IMG/VR virus record: IMGVR_UViG_3300017991_000077
Coordinates: 33,476-97,475 of that record
DNA: 64,000 bases
From: a virus
Strand: one strand, 5' to 3'
Of this stretch, positions 43,563 to 52,337 are shown in pieces. A program made the position numbers and the translations under genes. Under the pieces are notes generated by a model that worked only from the letters and a program-made list of their open reading frames with translations, did not search any database and was not told where the DNA came from. Position 1 is the first letter of the stretch. Every line of letters begins with the position of its first letter.

Positions 43563-44122
43563 CAGAACAAGATGCTCAGGCTGTAGCTACTATTTCTGAG
43601 GCTGTGTCTAAAATACTTCCGGCGTTGGGAGAAGATGGAAACAGAGAGGGCTTGAAAGATACTCCTGAGCGAGTAGCGAGAATGTTTCTAGAAATGACGA
43701 CAGGTCTCAGAGAACCCGCACCCAAGATAACGACGTTTGACCGCGGAAATAATGACCAGATGATTACAGTATTGGACCTTACCTATTTTTCAAATTGTGA
43801 GCATCATCTTGTACCTTTTTTTGGAAAGGTACATATCGGCTATATTCCCAGGGATCGTATTGCGGGGTTGTCGAAATTTGGTCGAGTAGTGGATTGGTTT
43901 GCGAAGAGGCCGCAGATACAGGAGCGTCTCACTGCTCAAATAGCGGACCATATTATTGACCAGATAGCTCCTTTAGGCGTTATCGTTGTGGTAGAAGGAA
44001 TGCATATGTGCATGGCGATGCGGGGAGTCAAAAAGCCTAATCATATGACGATTACAAGTGCCATTCGTGGAACCATTCCAAAGAACGAATTTTTTGACCT
44101 TTTGAAACTCCAAAGAGGGTAG
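43559..44122 (+). CDS. folE: GTP cyclohydrolase I (FolE)
   Basis: 187 residues. Zinc ligands Cys80 (NCEHHLVPF), His83 and Cys151 (MCMAMRG) are all present. GLKDTPERVARMF and AGLSKFGRVVDWFA are characteristic. It makes dihydroneopterin triphosphate from GTP, the first step of the preQ0 pathway. Start overlaps the previous stop (ATGA). Confidence 0.95.
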   Translation: MTEQDAQAVATISEAVSKILPALGEDGNREGLKDTPERVARMFLEMTTGLREPAPKITTFDRGNNDQMITVLDLTYFSNCEHHLVPFFGKVHIGYIPRDRIAGLSKFGRVVDWFAKRPQIQERLTAQIADHIIDQIAPLGVIVVVEGMHMCMAMRGVKKPNHMTITSAIRGTIPKNEFFDLLKLQRG

Positions 44123-44124
44123 TT

Positions 44125-44553
44125 ATGGGAACGATAGTTTTTGACCTCGATGGCGTTATTGCCACCGGGACGAAGGAAGAGATTTATTCTGACGAGGCGG
44201 GATGGGCCTATGAGAAATGTGAAGTTGTAGAGTCTTCAAGATTGTTGGTTAGTCTTTTGTTTCTGAAAAATCATACGATCATAATCAATACAGCTAGGCC
44301 GGAGGTTGACCGCGAGAAAACTATCGCCTGGTTAGACCAAAACGCCATACCTTTTTCTAGACTCTATATGAATAAGCCCCGAGGTGAGATCTATATTGAT
44401 GATCGCAATTACCCAAAAGCGTTTTTTCCAGGAGATGAGGCTACCGCTCTTGAAGTCGCGGCGGACATAGATAAAACGGTAAAAAGACGATTGGATAGAT
44501 GGGAGCAGGGAGGAAAAGACCCCTTCCACAGAAAGGTAACTAATCCCCAATGA
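44125..44553 (+). CDS. HAD-superfamily phosphatase-like protein
   Basis: 142 residues. IVFDLDGVI (Asp6, Asp8) is HAD motif I; IIINTARPEVDREKTIAWL resembles motif II; IYIDDRNY carries the acidic motif. Small HADs of this type occur as phosphatases for sugars or nucleotides. Between folE and queC it may act on a pterin or nucleotide phosphate, or on a sugar phosphate for the glycosyltransferases. Overlaps queC by 4 bases. Confidence 0.7.
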   Translation: MGTIVFDLDGVIATGTKEEIYSDEAGWAYEKCEVVESSRLLVSLLFLKNHTIIINTARPEVDREKTIAWLDQNAIPFSRLYMNKPRGEIYIDDRNYPKAFFPGDEATALEVAADIDKTVKRRLDRWEQGGKDPFHRKVTNPQ

Positions 44554-45254
44554 AAAAACAGGTAGTATTGTATAGTGGAGGCCCGGATTCTTACATAACT
44601 TATCGATACGTTAAGGGTGTTCATAATGCCGAACGTCGTGGGGAAATCATTCCTCAGTATTTTGATCTAGGTCACAGGTATGCAACGTCAGAGTTGGTAG
44701 CGGTTGCTAGGACCGTACCTGAGACTCGGGTGGATCGCAGTTTGATTGGGTTAGGTGAGCTTGAGCAACCGGATGGATATATTTGGAATCGCAATGCGTT
44801 TTTGGTGTTAATGGCCGCAAAGAATTTTGATGGAGATGGGGGACGTATTTATCTCTCAGTACAGCGGGACGAGCAAAGTATTCCAGATAGAACCGACAAG
44901 TTTATGCGCCAGTTACCTTATCTTTTAGATACACTAGGTCAGTCTAATATCGAAGTAGTAACGCCCTGGGCAATTTCTGATAAGACTGATATGGTTGAGT
45001 GGTATCTTGAGAGATTCAATCCAGAAAAATTGATGATGACTACTTCGTGTTATCAGAGAACAGAAGGTTTGCCTTGCGGGAATTGTCCGGCATGTATTCG
45101 TCGATATATTGCTTTTTCTCTAAACGGGCTTGTTGAAAAGTATGCGCAAGACCCCGTAAGAAGTGAGATGGCTCGACAGTATCGTCTTCGGGCAGATGCC
45201 GGGGAGTATAGTGAAAAACGAACACAGCGGATATGGGCTGCTTTGGGGGTGTAA
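44550..45254 (+). CDS. queC: 7-cyano-7-deazaguanine synthase (QueC)
   Basis: 234 residues. The PP-loop is SGGPDS (9-14) and the zinc site is Cys167, Cys176, Cys179 and Cys182 (CYQRTEGLPCGNCPACIRR). It converts 7-carboxy-7-deazaguanine to preQ0 using ATP and ammonia, completing the pathway begun by FolE, QueD and QueE. No QueF is seen, so preQ0 rather than preQ1 is the expected product. Confidence 0.92.
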   Translation: MKKQVVLYSGGPDSYITYRYVKGVHNAERRGEIIPQYFDLGHRYATSELVAVARTVPETRVDRSLIGLGELEQPDGYIWNRNAFLVLMAAKNFDGDGGRIYLSVQRDEQSIPDRTDKFMRQLPYLLDTLGQSNIEVVTPWAISDKTDMVEWYLERFNPEKLMMTTSCYQRTEGLPCGNCPACIRRYIAFSLNGLVEKYAQDPVRSEMARQYRLRADAGEYSEKRTQRIWAALGV

Positions 45255-45255
45255 C

Positions 45256-45480
45256 ATGGCAAAGTGCAAGAGTTGTGGGGCATCTATTATCTGGTCTAAA
45301 ACAGTGAAGGGAAAAGCAGTTCCTTTAGATGTTGAGCCAACGAAACGGTATGTTTTGTGTTCAGACCCCTTTGCAGCTCCAGGAGAGGAATCACGGGTAG
45401 AACTTCGCACTTGTTATCGGTCTCACTTTGTTACATGTCCACATGCCGATAAGCACAGAAAGGGAAAGAAGGATGGTTGA
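45256..45480 (+). CDS. Zinc-ribbon small protein
   Basis: 74 residues from the ATG at 45256. MAKCKSCGASIIW with CPHADKHRKG at the end is a common phage zinc-ribbon pattern (CxxC, then ESHFxTCPxADxHR-like). It lies between queC and a radical SAM gene with overlaps. Function unknown. Confidence 0.6.
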   Translation: MAKCKSCGASIIWSKTVKGKAVPLDVEPTKRYVLCSDPFAAPGEESRVELRTCYRSHFVTCPHADKHRKGKKDG

Positions 45481-46624
45481 TAACCAAGAAGGAACATTTG
45501 AAAAACGGTGGGATAAGTCCTTTGAAAAAATGCAGGTTTTAAAAGCGGAATGGATGATCACTCGGAAGTGCAATCTCAAGTGTTCATATTGTAAAATACG
45601 GGATAGCCGCACTCTGAAGGCTCCAGAGCTTTCAACTGAAGCATTGGTCAAGATAGTTCAGTTGTTTAGTCGAAATTGGCCGGGAGCACCTATGGTGGTG
45701 TACGGAGGGGAGCCTACTGAGCGGGATGATTTACCGGAGTTGCTGAGGGCAGGCCGGTTATATCGAGTGAAGTTGCCTGTCATTTCTAATTCGATTCGGG
45801 TAGTTGAAGATTCGGGTTATGCTCGGTTGCTCGTAGAATCGGGATTGGAAAATTGGTCAGTCTCTCTTGATGGTCTTGCTTATATGAATTCAGCTCTTGA
45901 TATGTCGGGACGAAAGAAATCGTTGTACGGATTGATGGCGCTCAGATTGTTCAGGGATATTTATGGTCTTCGAGACTTGGTGGCGTGTGTCACAGTGAAT
46001 CGAAAAAATATTCGGTATTTGCCCGATATACTTCGAGCGCTAACCTCCGAAGGAATTCATAGTATCTTTACTCCGTTGCATATTGGCGGTCCCGGATATG
46101 AGTATGCTCAGGGCAATGTAGAGGATCTTCCTCTACAAGAGGATCTCGACGAGATTTCTCCTCTAATGTACGAGATGGTGAAATCGGGAAGGTTCTTGTG
46201 TTCTAACGATGCAGCCTGGTTCAACGTTTGGCCGAAACACTTCCGTAAGCAGGATTGGATGTGTAACGATAAAGGGCTTTTAACCATAGATGCAGACGGC
46301 AGCCTAAAATACTGCGTTGATATTCCTTTTAGAGAAGAAGACCGAATGAATGTATTCGAGCTTAATACGGAGACAGGCCAGAAGAAGTTTTTGGATATTA
46401 TCCAGAAAGGGCCTCCTTGTAAGGGGTGTCTGTGGAATCCTGCATACGAGTGTATCAAGAGAGCACGGGACCCACACATCGGTATTGAGAGCGGGAGAGA
46501 GCGGTCCAGGCATTATGTGGCAGAGGAAAGGCTTGAGTTGTTGCATGGAGGAGCTGGGAGATATTTTGAAGGGAATCCGGAATTGAAGCGTGTTCCTCTT
46601 GGAGGGAAGCATGAATCCGATTGA
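45473..46624 (+). CDS. Radical SAM protein with C-terminal Cys cluster (SPASM-like)
   Basis: 383 residues from the ATG at 45473. C33-NLK-C37-SY-C40 is the radical SAM cluster; VVYGGEPTERDDL is the GGE motif. The C-terminal part has several Cys (WMCNDKG, YCVDIPF, CKGCLWNPAYEC), as in SPASM/twitch auxiliary clusters. It is clearly distinct from QueE. The substrate is unknown: it may modify the base, a sugar or a peptide. It stands between queC and three glycosyltransferase genes and overlaps both neighbours. Confidence 0.85.
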   Translation: MVDNQEGTFEKRWDKSFEKMQVLKAEWMITRKCNLKCSYCKIRDSRTLKAPELSTEALVKIVQLFSRNWPGAPMVVYGGEPTERDDLPELLRAGRLYRVKLPVISNSIRVVEDSGYARLLVESGLENWSVSLDGLAYMNSALDMSGRKKSLYGLMALRLFRDIYGLRDLVACVTVNRKNIRYLPDILRALTSEGIHSIFTPLHIGGPGYEYAQGNVEDLPLQEDLDEISPLMYEMVKSGRFLCSNDAAWFNVWPKHFRKQDWMCNDKGLLTIDADGSLKYCVDIPFREEDRMNVFELNTETGQKKFLDIIQKGPPCKGCLWNPAYECIKRARDPHIGIESGRERSRHYVAEERLELLHGGAGRYFEGNPELKRVPLGGKHESD

Positions 46625-47501
46625 CCGAGTAACAGTGGCCATTCCCACTAGGGATAGGCCGGAGTATCTATCAATTCTATTGAGTTCTCTGATACCTCAA
46701 GCGAAGTATATTTCAGAAATTATTATTCTTTCAAATGGTCCAACAGAGAATCAGACTGAGGTTCCGATTGTTACTCGATTTACAGATACCCTAAAAGCTA
46801 TGGATCTCAGCGTGCGTTCGATTTATTTGGGAGAGATTGGGAGAAGTGCCGCAACTGCATACAATCGGGCGATGTTGGAATGCCAGTCCCAGGTATTGCT
46901 CTGTTTAGATGACGATACTTGGGTTGAGCCGAATTGCTTGGGGTGGCTAATCGAGTCTTTCAATTTTTTAGAAACTCAGGGTTCCGAGCCGGTAGTATTG
47001 AGCCCGGTCAGTCCGTGGATGGATCGAGCGTGGGAGGGGATTGGACCAGAGGTCATTAACTATTCGTTTGACGAAGATACTCGGATGGTGGAATTGATTC
47101 CGCATCATGAGCCTTTGGACGGAAATGCACACGAGACTTTTAGTCGTCTAGTACGATTTAATTCTCAGTTTGATGTGGATAGTTCTCAGCCACAAATTCA
47201 CCCTTCAGATGCTATAAGTCCTCTTGCGTTTATGCTTCGACCAAATTTGGGGGCTCCTTGGAGTGATGTTGGGCATCCTTGTACGTTTTCGGATTTAGCT
47301 TGGAGTATTCAGCTCCAGTTATTCCATGGGTATAAATTGTTTTTTGATATTCGATGTGATGTTTGGCACGTGAATGCTAGTCACGGCGGACTTCGAAAGA
47401 GTGAGGGAGATTACTCCAAACGAAGTGAAGGATACCTGGCTCAACTTCGAAGAGTTGGGAGTCTTCTTTCGTCATTAAAGTTGAGAAAAGAGCAGTCATG
47501 A
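46611..47501 (+). CDS. GT2-like glycosyltransferase
   Basis: 296 residues from the ATG at 46611, after GGAGGGAAG. VTVAIPTRDRPEYLSILLSS is the nucleotide-binding start and CLDDDTWVEP holds the DxD-type metal site. GT-A fold glycosyltransferases transfer sugar from a nucleotide sugar. The C-terminal half (about 150-296) is divergent. It is the first of three adjacent glycosyltransferase genes between radical SAM and DpdA. Confidence 0.8.
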   Translation: MNPIDRVTVAIPTRDRPEYLSILLSSLIPQAKYISEIIILSNGPTENQTEVPIVTRFTDTLKAMDLSVRSIYLGEIGRSAATAYNRAMLECQSQVLLCLDDDTWVEPNCLGWLIESFNFLETQGSEPVVLSPVSPWMDRAWEGIGPEVINYSFDEDTRMVELIPHHEPLDGNAHETFSRLVRFNSQFDVDSSQPQIHPSDAISPLAFMLRPNLGAPWSDVGHPCTFSDLAWSIQLQLFHGYKLFFDIRCDVWHVNASHGGLRKSEGDYSKRSEGYLAQLRRVGSLLSSLKLRKEQS

Positions 47502-48328
47502 CATCTATTCAAGAAGACAAGAAGGTATCTGTAGTAATCCCTACTATCGGTAGAATCGAGACTCTTCCGGCAGTGATCACCGCAGTTGAATTTCAAACCT
47601 ATAATATGATCGATGAGATTATTATTTTGGATGAAGCGGCTTGTCCGATTTCGGAGTCTTATCCCGTGAATCAGGCTTTAGATGTTCTTTCGGTAAGCGG
47701 TATCGATGTAAAGATCCTTCGTAATCGCAAGCGGAAGGGGATAGGAGCTGCTCGACTATTGTTGGCGAAAGAAGCCAGGAATGAGTTGATTTTGATGATA
47801 GACGACGATGTAGTTCTATACCCCAGGTGCTTGGAAATCTTGGTAGAGTCTCTTGGACTTGAGTATCCCTGGGCGGTCCCACATTGTTTTTTAGTGCCCA
47901 AGGCTTTAGAGCTAGATGGATATATCGATTGGAAGGTAGATCCAGATAATCCGGAAGTTTTGAAGTGGACTCAAAAGTACCCATGGTTTATTCCGTATTT
48001 TAGATACTCTACGAGAGTCATTACTCAATTGGAGATAGCCGGCACGCAGAGCATATTGATTCGAAAGACTCGTTTTTTGAATTCTTGTTCACGTTTACCT
48101 GAGCTTGGGAATCTCCCGAGGGAAGATACCTATATGACCAAGAAGATGGGATTAGGGGTTTTTGATTCTTATGCGGAATGTCTTCACTACGAGCATCCAT
48201 CTCAAGTCGACAGAGGGAATTGGGGATCTTCTATGTTTTATCGACTCCATGAGGCTATCAAACGAGACCCCGATGCATTCCTGGGGTTTATTCGTAAGTT
48301 CGACAGTTCAGAAAAAAGGAATGGATGA
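47498..48328 (+). CDS. GT2 glycosyltransferase
   Basis: 276 residues, overlapping the previous gene by 4 bases (ATGA). VSVVIPTIGRIETLPAVITA and LILMIDDDVVLYPRCLE are the donor-binding and DDD metal-site motifs. A YEHPSQVDRGNWGSSMFYRL segment near the C-terminus may bind acceptor. Acceptor unknown; context suggests a modified DNA base or a virion glycan. Confidence 0.85.
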   Translation: MTSIQEDKKVSVVIPTIGRIETLPAVITAVEFQTYNMIDEIIILDEAACPISESYPVNQALDVLSVSGIDVKILRNRKRKGIGAARLLLAKEARNELILMIDDDVVLYPRCLEILVESLGLEYPWAVPHCFLVPKALELDGYIDWKVDPDNPEVLKWTQKYPWFIPYFRYSTRVITQLEIAGTQSILIRKTRFLNSCSRLPELGNLPREDTYMTKKMGLGVFDSYAECLHYEHPSQVDRGNWGSSMFYRLHEAIKRDPDAFLGFIRKFDSSEKRNG

Positions 48329-49101
48329 TGTATCCAGTTTTTGTGATCAATTTAGACCGATCAAAAGATCGTTGGGAAACGATGCTCAAGACTTTTCCTT
48401 TAGATAATCTCCAGCGAATTCGGGCAGTAGATGGAAGACAGTGGGAGCTGGGGGGAAAAACGGATGATACTGGAAGGGTTCTTTGGGATCCAGAGAAGGT
48501 AACAATGTTGAAGGATTTGGGTGTACTTGGAGACCATCCGATTTATAGCATAGGAGGTACGAACCCCCTCTGGCCAGGAGTTCCCTGTGACTTGGGTTGT
48601 ACGTTAAGTCACGCAAAGATATGGAGAAAAATTTATCAAGAGCAGATACCCTGGGCGGTCATTCTTGAGGATGACACTGAGCCTACGGAGTTTGTGGCTA
48701 ATCGGAGGTTATGGGACGTTTTAAGGTATATGATACCTATGGGGGCAGATGTAGTGCTTTTGTCTGGACATCAAGAGGGCACTAATAGTCGAGAACTCGA
48801 CCGCGATGGCCAGTTTATTGGGGGATTTGGGACTGAGGGATATGCTATCTCTTGGAGGGGTGCTGAAGTAGCGTTGCACGCAGAGTTCCCGATGTATGAG
48901 ACGTTAGACCGACAGTGGTTTAAGCGAGGTTTTTTGTCTTGCCTAATGAAAAATCAGATTCCTCTTCCGCCAGTTCCCTATAAGGTTCGAGCATATGGTC
49001 TTCGAGAACCGATTATTCGGATTTCTGCAGTAGGAGACACAACTACGTTTTCTCATACCGGCAATAAAGAGTGGCACCTACAGAAAGGAAAGGACCAATG
49101 A
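48325..49101 (+). CDS. GT25-family glycosyltransferase
   Basis: 258 residues. VFVINLDRSKDRWETML at the N-terminus, GCTLSHAKIW and AVILEDDTEP fit the GT25 (LPS biosynthesis-type) family. It overlaps both neighbours by 4 bases, so it is made with the GT2 pair and DpdA. In bacteria GT25 enzymes add galactose or glucose to surface glycans; the acceptor here is unknown. Confidence 0.87.
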   Translation: MMYPVFVINLDRSKDRWETMLKTFPLDNLQRIRAVDGRQWELGGKTDDTGRVLWDPEKVTMLKDLGVLGDHPIYSIGGTNPLWPGVPCDLGCTLSHAKIWRKIYQEQIPWAVILEDDTEPTEFVANRRLWDVLRYMIPMGADVVLLSGHQEGTNSRELDRDGQFIGGFGTEGYAISWRGAEVALHAEFPMYETLDRQWFKRGFLSCLMKNQIPLPPVPYKVRAYGLREPIIRISAVGDTTTFSHTGNKEWHLQKGKDQ

Positions 49102-50654
49102 GTAAGAACGAGACTTCGATTGTTCCGATAGAAGACCCCCTTTCTCTAAGTAAAGAGAAGCTCGAAGCTCATTTGAAACGATGGGATAGAGATCTTTCTG
49201 AGGAGAATCGATGTTATGGAATGAAGCTGCTTTTAGCAGGAGCTGAGCAGAAGAAAGTTCGGGATGGTTTGTATCGAGCCGGGATTCGACATATTCTCGT
49301 CTCGTATTACTACCTGAGAAAGTGGTTAAAGAATCGACCTGCCCAGGAGATTGCAGAAGACTTTGGTCGTTTTGATTTCGTGTTTCTGGATTCTGGAGGA
49401 TATACGTTGATGGTCCAGAACGAAAAAGAAGGCGTCCAGGTAGATATTAACGAGTATTCCAGCGAGTATTATACTGAGCTAAAACGTATTGGATCTATCT
49501 TTGCAGGGTGTGCTGAAGTGGACCTTCCGAATAAGTTGGGATGGGATTATTATGAGAGCATCAAACAAGAGATGGTGGATGAAGGGGTGCCTATAGTCCC
49601 TGTGATGCATGGAAAACCCTTAGAGTTCTATGGGGATCTTGGATGGTTTGATGATTATCCTTATATTGCAATCGGCTCTTTGGTACTTACAACCCCCAGT
49701 TATCGAGGATGGGTGAATCAAGTATTTGATGTGTGTAAGGAAAAAGGAATATTAGTTCATGGTTTCGGGGTCACCGATACCAAGACTATGCTCAAATCTC
49801 AGTATTATTCTTGTGACTCAACTACCTGGTTAAATGGGTCAAAGTTTGGGTCTACGATGGTTTTTGAGAATGGTCGAATTCGGCATTATGATCATCTTAA
49901 TAAGGCTGTGCGTCGAAGATTTAAAAAGCGTTTTGAGGATAATGGTATCATTTGGAGTGACATCGAGGCGGATAAGGGTTTCGAAGTAGACATGATGAAT
50001 GCGCTTGCTTGGAAACAGCTCGGTGACTACGTGAGATATTCTGCTATTAGAAGCTATTGGCTCACTCCAGAGGAGAAGGATAGAGCGCTTACGTTAAAGT
50101 CTAAGGCGTTCAATGCTGAAGGGGTTATTGATCGAAAAGTTTCGATAGAGCGAGCGGAAGCCAGAAGATTACTGGCAGTGGAAGATCCGGATTCAGATGA
50201 CAGATCTCATGAGATACTCCATTGCGATACTTGCCACGTGACTGGACGATGCCCTCGGTGGAAAGCAGGGGAAGCTTGTGGATATGATATAAATGTTCGT
50301 TTAGAGTCTCAAGGAGACCTACAGAAAATGCTTCAGATATTACTGGAGGCTCAGTATGGAAGGGTTATGACCGGAGTACTTTTTGAAAAGCTTGAAGGAG
50401 GAGTGCTCGATAAGAATCTGTCTGCGGAGCTTCAGCGGACTATTGGTATGGTAGCAGATATTAAGAGTATCTTTGCACCCAGAGTTGAAGAGGAAATAGA
50501 GATTCGGGCTAAGGGAGGTAAAGGGGCTTTGTCCTCAATTTTGGCAGGCGTCTTTGCTCCTACAGGTGTTGGAAAATCAGGATCAGGAAATTCGCAGGTT
50601 CAGAGGGCAGCTAATAAGATTATTGATGTGGAGCCAGACGTATCAGAAGATTGA
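49098..50654 (+). CDS. dpdA: DpdA-like DNA-guanine transglycosylase
   Basis: 518 residues from the ATG at 49098, overlapping the GT25 stop. FLDSGGY (about 97-102) matches the Asp-Ser-Gly-Gly catalytic loop of tRNA-guanine transglycosylases; HGFGVTDT (221-228) and YSCDSTTWL (with Asp240 as candidate nucleophile) follow in barrel order. Cys376, Cys379, Cys385 and Cys394 form a zinc-type cluster. The C-terminal about 110 residues are an extra domain. Phage DpdA proteins exchange guanine in DNA for a 7-deazaguanine. The full preQ0 pathway is in the same gene run. Confidence 0.85.
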   Translation: MSKNETSIVPIEDPLSLSKEKLEAHLKRWDRDLSEENRCYGMKLLLAGAEQKKVRDGLYRAGIRHILVSYYYLRKWLKNRPAQEIAEDFGRFDFVFLDSGGYTLMVQNEKEGVQVDINEYSSEYYTELKRIGSIFAGCAEVDLPNKLGWDYYESIKQEMVDEGVPIVPVMHGKPLEFYGDLGWFDDYPYIAIGSLVLTTPSYRGWVNQVFDVCKEKGILVHGFGVTDTKTMLKSQYYSCDSTTWLNGSKFGSTMVFENGRIRHYDHLNKAVRRRFKKRFEDNGIIWSDIEADKGFEVDMMNALAWKQLGDYVRYSAIRSYWLTPEEKDRALTLKSKAFNAEGVIDRKVSIERAEARRLLAVEDPDSDDRSHEILHCDTCHVTGRCPRWKAGEACGYDINVRLESQGDLQKMLQILLEAQYGRVMTGVLFEKLEGGVLDKNLSAELQRTIGMVADIKSIFAPRVEEEIEIRAKGGKGALSSILAGVFAPTGVGKSGSGNSQVQRAANKIIDVEPDVSED

Positions 50655-50696
50655 GCGGCAAGGAGATTTAGGGTATAAGGAAATAGGAGGTAAGTT

Positions 50697-51104
50697 ATGA
50701 GGTTTCAAGCATCAGGACAATTTTTGGCGGGACAGACCGATGTAGATCCAGCGGCTGCTCCGAATACGATTTTGTTGCCCCATTTGTTGGTTCCAAGACC
50801 GAGACGTGAGGAAATCAACGCGCCTTCTGTTTTGAAGTTGGCATTGCTGGGTACAGGGGCCGAGACGTTAACTGTGTCGTTGTATGGTCTCGTAGAAGAC
50901 GTTGACAGGCCACAATCACGGGCAGATCTTAAGGCCGCAGGAATCCGATGGACTGTATTTGCGACCGGTGTTGTAGTGACCAACGGAGCCTATACGAATG
51001 TTACATCAGACCTACCTATCGGCGGCATTCTTTATGCTCGAAGGACTGCGGACACCATTACAGCACTTCAGACCCGTGCTTTGCACATGGCTTGGGGATT
51101 CTAA
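50697..51104 (+). CDS. Small beta-rich protein, possible virion component
   Basis: 135 residues, perfect AGGAGG upstream. No Cys, beta-rich, with C-ending codons more frequent than in neighbours. The style is similar to the small structural protein at 12563, so a capsid decoration protein is possible. No family recognised. Confidence 0.45.
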   Translation: MRFQASGQFLAGQTDVDPAAAPNTILLPHLLVPRPRREEINAPSVLKLALLGTGAETLTVSLYGLVEDVDRPQSRADLKAAGIRWTVFATGVVVTNGAYTNVTSDLPIGGILYARRTADTITALQTRALHMAWGF

Positions 51105-51119
51105 TAAGTAGAGTATTCA

Positions 51120-51731
51120 ATGAAAAAGTTAGTTTTAGGCTTAGGTACCGGAAGGTGCGGAACGGTATCTTTATCGAGATTGTTGGATATTCAGGAGGGG
51201 TATGGGGTTACCCATGAAATGTATAGACTCCCCTGGATTGTAGATACAGGGGAATTCGAAAAAATCGCACATATTTTGAGGAGTACTACTACACCCATAG
51301 CGGGTGATGTGGCTTTTTATCTAATGCCTTATTTTGAGTTATTTTCTAAGTCTTTTGATGTTCGGGCTGTTTGTTTACAGAGACCCAAGGAAGAAGTAGT
51401 TGAAAGCTACCTACACAAGACTGAAGGAAGAAATCATTGGTCTTTTTATTCTCAGTCTTGGCAGAATAAACTTTGGAGACAAGAGGAGGAATGGGATCGA
51501 TGTTTTCCGAGTTATTCTCTGGCGAAAAAAGAGGCCATTGGGAAGTATTGGGATGATTATTATACGATTGCTCGGGAATACCAGGAGGAATACCCAGCGA
51601 ATTTTCGAATATTCGGTATGGACTACGCATTAAACACAGAAGACGGGCAACGTGATTTGTTAGGATTCGTTGGAGTAATGCATCCGATTACGTTGTCTAA
51701 AAACAGACTGAATGTCAGTAAAAGGAGATAG
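51120..51731 (+). CDS. Sulfotransferase-like protein
   Basis: 203 residues. LVLGLGTGRCGTVSLSRLL is the PAPS 5'-phosphosulfate loop and VCLQRPKEEVVESYLHK the 3'-phosphate binding segment of sulfotransferases. These enzymes move sulfate from PAPS to hydroxyl or amine groups of sugars or small molecules. It lies two genes after DpdA and the glycosyltransferases. The acceptor is unknown; a sugar made by that cluster is a natural guess. Confidence 0.75.
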   Translation: MKKLVLGLGTGRCGTVSLSRLLDIQEGYGVTHEMYRLPWIVDTGEFEKIAHILRSTTTPIAGDVAFYLMPYFELFSKSFDVRAVCLQRPKEEVVESYLHKTEGRNHWSFYSQSWQNKLWRQEEEWDRCFPSYSLAKKEAIGKYWDDYYTIAREYQEEYPANFRIFGMDYALNTEDGQRDLLGFVGVMHPITLSKNRLNVSKRR

Positions 51732-51735
51732 GCAA

Positions 51736-52140
51736 ATGACAGAGGATAATAAACAGGAAGCCGGATTTAACTATGATGAATGGAAAAGTCAGGGTGAGAT
51801 GGCGCTATCTCAGCTTCGACTGAAGGAGGAAAGCCTTGAGTCTGCGCTCAAAGAGGTGAACGAGCAAATAAAGGGACTGGAGACTTCTTTAGGTCTCGTA
51901 AAAGGCGGGAAAAAAACTCGGGTCAGGATTCGTCCAGCGATTGTTCAGTGTATGAAGGAAGAGGAACGCAAAGATGCTCCGCTTTTGATAAAGGATTTGA
52001 TAGCTCTGGTACTGTTGGCTGTTCCACAGGCAACCTCAAGCAGTGTTGATCGAGCAATTCGACGTTTGGTTTCTGATACTCCGGCATATAGTATTTCGGG
52101 AGACCTTATCGCAATAGACCATTCTTTGTTGACAGACTAG
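51736..52140 (+). CDS. Coiled-coil plus HTH-like protein
   Basis: 134 residues from the ATG at 51736. Residues about 20-60 form a coiled coil (RLKEESLESALKEVNEQIKG). The C-terminal part (SSSVDRAIRRLVSD, YSISGDLIAI) has a winged-helix feel, as in small regulators. Its own target is unknown. It ends just before promoter 52159. Confidence 0.5.
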   Translation: MTEDNKQEAGFNYDEWKSQGEMALSQLRLKEESLESALKEVNEQIKGLETSLGLVKGGKKTRVRIRPAIVQCMKEEERKDAPLLIKDLIALVLLAVPQATSSSVDRAIRRLVSDTPAYSISGDLIAIDHSLLTD

Positions 52141-52158
52141 TCTCGTATTTCTCTCTAA

Positions 52159-52186
52159 TTGACAAAACTTTTCTATCTGCTATACT
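52159..52186 (+). promoter_or_regulatory. TTGACAAAACT-class promoter 3
   Basis: TTGACA (52159-52164) in TTGACAAAACT, 16-base spacer, TATACT (52181-52186) preceded by TG (TGCTATACT). It drives a gene remnant and the DUF4417 gene. Confidence 0.8.
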
Positions 52187-52267
52187 CTATTACCCTACTG
52201 TGAGTTCATATTTTGCATGGGCTGCATAGTATGGTATCGTTGAATCATCATAGCAAAGGAGGATTTC

Positions 52268-52328
52268 ATGGGAGGCTGAGGCGAAGCTGGAGACGGCTAA
52301 GGATAAGTTGAAGTCTCTTAGAAGTTAG
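52268..52328 (+). pseudogene. Remnant of a deleted gene (start plus C-terminal codons)
   Basis: A ribosome binding site and start identical to those of the Lys-rich gene at 53151 (26 bases match, 52251-52276 and 53134-53159) are followed after three codons by TGA. In the +1 frame, 52272-52328 encodes EAEAKLETAKDKLKSLRS and stops, like the coiled-coil end of a lost protein. A deletion joining two sites at GGAGG explains this. The next gene starts with a further copy of the same start region (52327-52344). Confidence 0.6.
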
Positions 52329-52337
52329 GAGGATTTC

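Noticed and set aside
42009-45254. preQ1 riboswitch near the que genes
   Set aside because: The que genes overlap or nearly abut each other, leaving no leader long enough for an aptamer, and none was recognised at 41690-42010.
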